Source of the DNA: Peptococcaceae bacterium
Lineage (GTDB): Bacteria; Bacillota; Desulfotomaculia; Desulfotomaculales; Desulfocucumaceae
Assembly: GCA_023512435.1 (NCBI GenBank)
Contig: JAILZP010000002.1
Location: 96,711 to 160,710 of the forward strand
Reading direction: 5' to 3'
Length of the DNA: 64,000 nucleotides
The translations under genes were made by a program, and so were the position numbers. Below are positions 61,082 to 64,000 of this stretch, in pieces (the first letter of the stretch is position 1; each line of letters opens with the position of its first letter). Under the pieces are notes generated by a model, which did not search any database, was not told the origin of the DNA, and saw nothing but the letters and a program-made list of their open reading frames with translations.

Positions 61082-62548
61082 TTACCTGATCAGCGGGCTC
61101 ATGCCGATGAGCGGCCAGTAGGTAAACATCATCACCAGCAACAGGGCCAGCATCAGTATGCTGCCAAGGATGCCGTACTTAAAGAACTCCCCGGTGGTGA
61201 ACTGTTTAGACTCGTAGGCAATAGCGTTCGGGGCGGCCCCTATGAGCAGGAGCATCGGCATGGCCGCCATGGCCACCGAGGAGTAGAGGATCAGCTCGGG
61301 GTTCACTCCCAGGTACCTGGCTATCACCAGAGCCACAGGCAGAACAATGGATATGGCGGCCACGTTCATGATAAAATTGGTCAACAACATCACCAAAAGA
61401 GAAATACCCATTACAAATATCACCCACGGGGCGTTTTGCAGCAGAGATATAAAATTAACCGCAATCCATTCCGCCGCCCCGGTCTTCCACAAGGCGAAGC
61501 CGATGCTCATGGCGCCGCTGAAAAGCAGCATAATGTTCCAGGGTATGTTTTTTTCCAAATCCTCCACTTTTAATATGTTCAGTATAAAGAACACCAGCCC
61601 CGCCACCAGCAGGGGAATAGACCGGTCCAGGGATTTAAGCGCGGGTATGAAGGATTGCAGTACCAGCACCGAAAGCGCCGCCGCCACAAGAACCAATACC
61701 GTGATTTCCTGCCTGCTCATCGGCCCCAGGCCGGCGTAAAGTTCCCTCGCTTTTTCCTTGATTCCGTCTATCCTGTCTTTTTCGGGCTTTAACACCGTAA
61801 TCAGCATCAGCCAGATTACAAACACGGATACCCAGGCAAAAGGCAGCAGGTGCTCGGAAAAGGCGATGAACGACACTTCCTTGCCCGTGAACTCAGTGAA
61901 GAATCCCACCGCCGCCGGGTTGCGCGCCCCGCCCATCAGGGTGGCCATGCTGCCGGCCCCGGCGGTGTAGGCCATGCCTATGAACATGGCCTTGCCAAAT
62001 TTGGTGACTTTACTTCCCTCGCCATAGAGGGCAAGTATGGCCATCATAATCGGAAACATTGTGGCCGCCACCGCGGTATGGGCCATCAGGTGGGTAAGGG
62101 CCGCGGTAATCACGAATACCCCAAGCAAAATTTTCCGGGTGTCTTCACCCACCACCGCCAGCATCTTGTAGGCGATTCTCCGGGTTATACCGGCCTTGGT
62201 GAATGCCAAACCCACAAGCAAAGATCCCAGGATAAACATAACCGTCGGGTCCATAAAATCCTTCATGGCATCCTTGGCCGGGCGGATGCCGAACAAAGGC
62301 TGGAATACCCCAATGGCGATACTGGTGACACCGATGGGTATAACCTCAAATACCCACCACACCCCCGCCATAAGAAACAGCCCGATGGCCGCCTTGCCCG
62401 CCTGTGACAGCTGAAACTCCTTCCCCATCGGATCTACTGCGGGCTTTAGTTCAGGCATAAAGTAAAAGGCGATTAGCAGGGCAAAGCCCAGCAACACAAA
62501 AAAATACCTTCTAGAGTCATTCAATCCCCTGTCACCTCTCCCATGCAT
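61082..62548 (-). CDS. SLC13/DASS-family sodium-coupled anion transporter
   Basis: A 488-residue divalent-anion:Na+ symporter family protein with about twelve spans. Family landmarks are GLFLMAGVWWVFEVIPIGVT, LAFTKAGITRRIAYKMLAVV, the first substrate loop region HTAVAATMFPIMMAILALYG and the second ILMNVAAISIVLPVALV-type loop (TNFIMNVAAISIVLPVALVI). The ligand is probably a dicarboxylate, sulfate or tricarboxylate. The start is ATG at 62548 or, with a better binding site (AGGTGACAGGGG), TTG at 62524. It has its own promoter and a long leader with RNA copy B. Confidence 0.88.
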   Translation of the reverse strand: MHGRGDRGLNDSRRYFFVLLGFALLIAFYFMPELKPAVDPMGKEFQLSQAGKAAIGLFLMAGVWWVFEVIPIGVTSIAIGVFQPLFGIRPAKDAMKDFMDPTVMFILGSLLVGLAFTKAGITRRIAYKMLAVVGEDTRKILLGVFVITAALTHLMAHTAVAATMFPIMMAILALYGEGSKVTKFGKAMFIGMAYTAGAGSMATLMGGARNPAAVGFFTEFTGKEVSFIAFSEHLLPFAWVSVFVIWLMLITVLKPEKDRIDGIKEKARELYAGLGPMSRQEITVLVLVAAALSVLVLQSFIPALKSLDRSIPLLVAGLVFFILNILKVEDLEKNIPWNIMLLFSGAMSIGFALWKTGAAEWIAVNFISLLQNAPWVIFVMGISLLVMLLTNFIMNVAAISIVLPVALVIARYLGVNPELILYSSVAMAAMPMLLLIGAAPNAIAYESKQFTTGEFFKYGILGSILMLALLLVMMFTYWPLIGMSPLIR

Positions 62549-62601
62549 GTCTTTCTTTTTTCACTTCAAAAAACTTCTTTAACCACCATCCCTTCAATGC
62601 A

Positions 62602-62672
62602 TAAAAATAGGGCAGCCTCCATTGACTACCCACCCTGGTAATCCGTTCTTGAAACCCCCGCAGGGGCCAACC
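62602..62672 (-). promoter_or_regulatory. Structured leader RNA, copy B (candidate riboswitch)
   Basis: Minus strand: GGTTGG, P1 (CCCC/GGGG, 62655-62666), TTTCAAG, P2 (GATTACC/GGTAGTC, 62624-62643) with the same GGGTGG loop, then GGAGGCTGCCCTATTTTT. It lies in the 5' leader of the DASS transporter, about 200 bases after the promoter and 54 bases before the first start codon. Against copy A, the P1 third pair changes from T-A to C-G while pairing is kept, which supports RNA function. Confidence 0.65.
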
Positions 62673-62875
62673 GCAACCAACCTATTTAGTTAAAGGCGGT
62701 TCTTTCCAATCAATCGCCTGGCAAGTAAAAATCCCCGGAAATTATACGCTGATACCTGTTATGCGCTATATTTGCAATTTGTCACTATGGCCTAACCCTG
62801 TCGAAATGCTGGCTTCTCTAATTTCAGGCCGGTGGCGGCCTAAAAGCAACCATTCTTGTCATCACCTTGAGAAAT

Positions 62876-62904
62876 ATTATACAAGGACATGTCCTTTTTG
62901 GCAA
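62876..62904 (-). promoter_or_regulatory. Promoter of the DASS transporter unit
   Basis: On the minus strand TTGCCA (62899-62904), 17-base spacer, and perfect TATAAT (62876-62881). The spacer is almost filled by the palindrome at 62883-62896. Transcription would start near 62869, giving a leader of more than 300 bases. Confidence 0.65.
62883..62896. promoter_or_regulatory. Palindromic operator AAGGACATGTCCTT inside the promoter
   Basis: A perfect 14-bp palindrome lying between the -35 and -10 boxes, where a bound repressor would block polymerase. I do not recognise it as the site of a known Firmicute regulator. The rest of the 62549-62953 gene-free stretch holds the promoter, leader RNA copy B and unremarkable sequence. 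Confidence 0.5.
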
Positions 62905-62953
62905 TATGGAAATTTTCCACTGAGACCCGCCGCGATCAGCCGGACCTGGCGCA

Positions 62954-64000
62954 TCACAGCCTGCGGTCGATGGTTCCCCCGCCCACCAGCAGGTCGCCCT
63001 GGTAGTAGACCACCGCCTGGCCCGGGGTGACCGCCCTCTGGGGCCGGCTGAAAACCACCCTCACCCGGCCGCCCCCCAGGGGGGAGATTAACGCTTGCTC
63101 CGGCCGCCCGTTGTAGCGGATCTGGGCTTCCACCCGCAGGGGGCCGGCGAGGTCGTCGAAGGGGATGAAGTTGTTGTCCGCAGCCTCCAGCCCGGAGGCC
63201 AGCAGGTCTTCTTCGGTCCCCAGCACCACCGCGTTCCGGTCCGGATCTATGTCCACCACGTACAGCCTGTACCCGGCCGCTATGCCCAGGCCCCGGCGCT
63301 GCCCTATGGTATAGAAGGGAATCCCCCGGTGGGTCCCCAGCACATTGCCCTCCTTGTCCAGGAACGGGCCGGGTTTTACCTCCCCGCCGGCCCTTTGGGC
63401 GATAAACCGGGTGTAGTCGTCATCCGGCACAAAGCAGATTTCCTGGCTCTCGGGCTTGTCCGCCGTGGCCAGGCCCCGGTGGGCCGCCATCCGGCGCACC
63501 TGATCCTTGGTGTAGTCCCCCAGCGGCATCAGGGTGCGGGCGATCTGGTCCTGGGTCATGCCGTAAAGGACGTAGGTCTGGTCCTTTTTCCTGTCGGCCG
63601 ACCTCCTGATCATAAACCTGTTTAAAGCCCCGTCACGGTACAGCCTGGCGTAATGGCCGGTGGCCACGCAATCGGCTCCCAGGGCCAGCGCCTTTCGCAG
63701 CAGGGACGCGAATTTCACGTGCCGGTTGCAGGCGATGCAGGGGTTTGGCGTCCTGCCGGTCAAGTATTCCCGGACAAAGTAGTCGATGACCTTTTTTTCG
63801 AAGGTCTGCCGGAAGTTCATAACGTAGTGGGGTATGCCCAGACGGTGGGCCACGCTTCTGGCGTCCTCCACGGCGGCCAGGGAGCAGCAGCCCACGTGAT
63901 CCCCGCCCACCTCGGTGACTTTCGGGTCCCAGATCTGCATGGTCACCCCGATCACTTCATAACCCTGTTCTAGCAAAAGGGCGGCGGTAACCGAACTGTC
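62954..64000 (-). CDS. mnmA: tRNA-specific 2-thiouridylase MnmA (5' end outside the window)
   Basis: Makes 2-thiouridine at the wobble base of tRNA-Lys/Glu/Gln. The gene runs off the right edge: the last bases encode [19 protein letters not shown], the region just after the missing SGGVDSS P-loop start. Visible motifs are the catalytic cysteine regions [16 protein letters not shown] and [27 protein letters not shown], and [16 protein letters not shown] [20 protein letters not shown]. The C-terminus ends [19 protein letters not shown]. About 349 of some 360 residues are present. It is the upstream neighbour in the classic mnmA...alaS Firmicute block. Confidence 0.95.
   Translation of the reverse strand, partial: DSSVTAALLLEQGYEVIGVTMQIWDPKVTEVGGDHVGCCSLAAVEDARSVAHRLGIPHYVMNFRQTFEKKVIDYFVREYLTGRTPNPCIACNRHVKFASLLRKALALGADCVATGHYARLYRDGALNRFMIRRSADRKKDQTYVLYGMTQDQIARTLMPLGDYTKDQVRRMAAHRGLATADKPESQEICFVPDDDYTRFIAQRAGGEVKPGPFLDKEGNVLGTHRGIPFYTIGQRRGLGIAAGYRLYVVDIDPDRNAVVLGTEEDLLASGLEAADNNFIPFDDLAGPLRVEAQIRYNGRPEQALISPLGGGRVRVVFSRPQRAVTPGQAVVYYQGDLLVGGGTIDRRL

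Noticed and set aside
1..64000. tRNA, rRNA, CRISPR arrays, phage attachment sites
   Set aside because: None seen: no cloverleaf or CCA-type signals, no regularly spaced direct repeats, and no integrase or phage gene in the window.

Overview
The window looks like chromosome from a GC-rich, spore-forming, anaerobic Firmicute of the Peptococcaceae / Desulfotomaculales type (Pelotomaculum- or Desulfotomaculum-like). The basis is the Gram-positive housekeeping block mnmA ... alaS-ireB-ruvX-DUF1292-mltG-U32 peptidase, clostridial ribosome binding sites, many ferredoxin-linked enzymes, TRAP-TAXI and Liv-type carboxylate transporters, and a UGA-containing selenoprotein gene. The species assignment is inference. 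No rRNA, tRNA, CRISPR array or intact insertion sequence was seen.

Region 1 (1-9.9 kb, + strand): end of a FabH-like ketoacyl synthase, then livHMGF, an acyl-CoA synthetase, a secreted NHL-repeat protein, the LivK-type binding lipoprotein, a TetR regulator with its own promoter, an FMN reductase-like protein and a MaoC hydratase. Together these look like uptake and CoA activation of an organic acid. Region 2 (10-17.7 kb): small regulatory or zinc proteins, an amidohydrolase, an MrfA/MrfB (YprA/YprB) DNA repair pair, a membrane diguanylate cyclase with a perfect palindrome at its promoter, and a DUF1540 protein. Region 3 (17.7-21 kb, +): TRAP-TAXI transporter behind a near-consensus sigma-A promoter. 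Region 4 (21-27.8 kb, -): trans-sulfuration PLP lyase, DapL-like aminotransferase, and a four-part 2-oxoacid:ferredoxin oxidoreductase whose electron-transfer subunit is a GltD-like flavoprotein fused to a ferredoxin. This suggests amino acid to 2-oxoacid to acyl-CoA metabolism.

Region 5 (28-42.8 kb, -) is the most unusual. One long co-directional cluster starts with a MoaD-like protein and an M29/NicX-like protein. It continues through a tungsten aldehyde:ferredoxin oxidoreductase flanked by two polyferredoxins, a small protein carrying exactly the D/B-cluster cysteine spacing of Ni-Fe CO dehydrogenase but no catalytic domain, an FAD oxidoreductase, an Old Yellow Enzyme/dienoyl-CoA reductase, a TRAP-TAXI transporter, two cupins and a 2-hydroxyacid dehydrogenase. 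A LacI-family gene sits upstream, with a CAAACGTTTG palindrome between it and the cluster. A decayed DUF362 gene lies at the far end.

Region 6 (43-64 kb) is mostly core: ferritin-like protein, a glutaredoxin-like selenoprotein (UxxC, in-frame TGA with a good bacterial SECIS hairpin), lgt, FmdB-type zinc ribbon, small ferredoxin, a triple-HTH regulator, a class B PBP, U32 peptidase, mltG, VanW protein, DUF1292, ruvX, an aldo/keto reductase, ireB, alaS, an AI-2E-type permease, two Na+-type ion transporters and mnmA (cut by the window end). Two copies of one structured leader RNA, with a compensatory base-pair change between them, lie upstream of the two ion-transporter units (60919-60990 and 62602-62672). 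They are the best candidate here for an undescribed or at least unassigned riboswitch.
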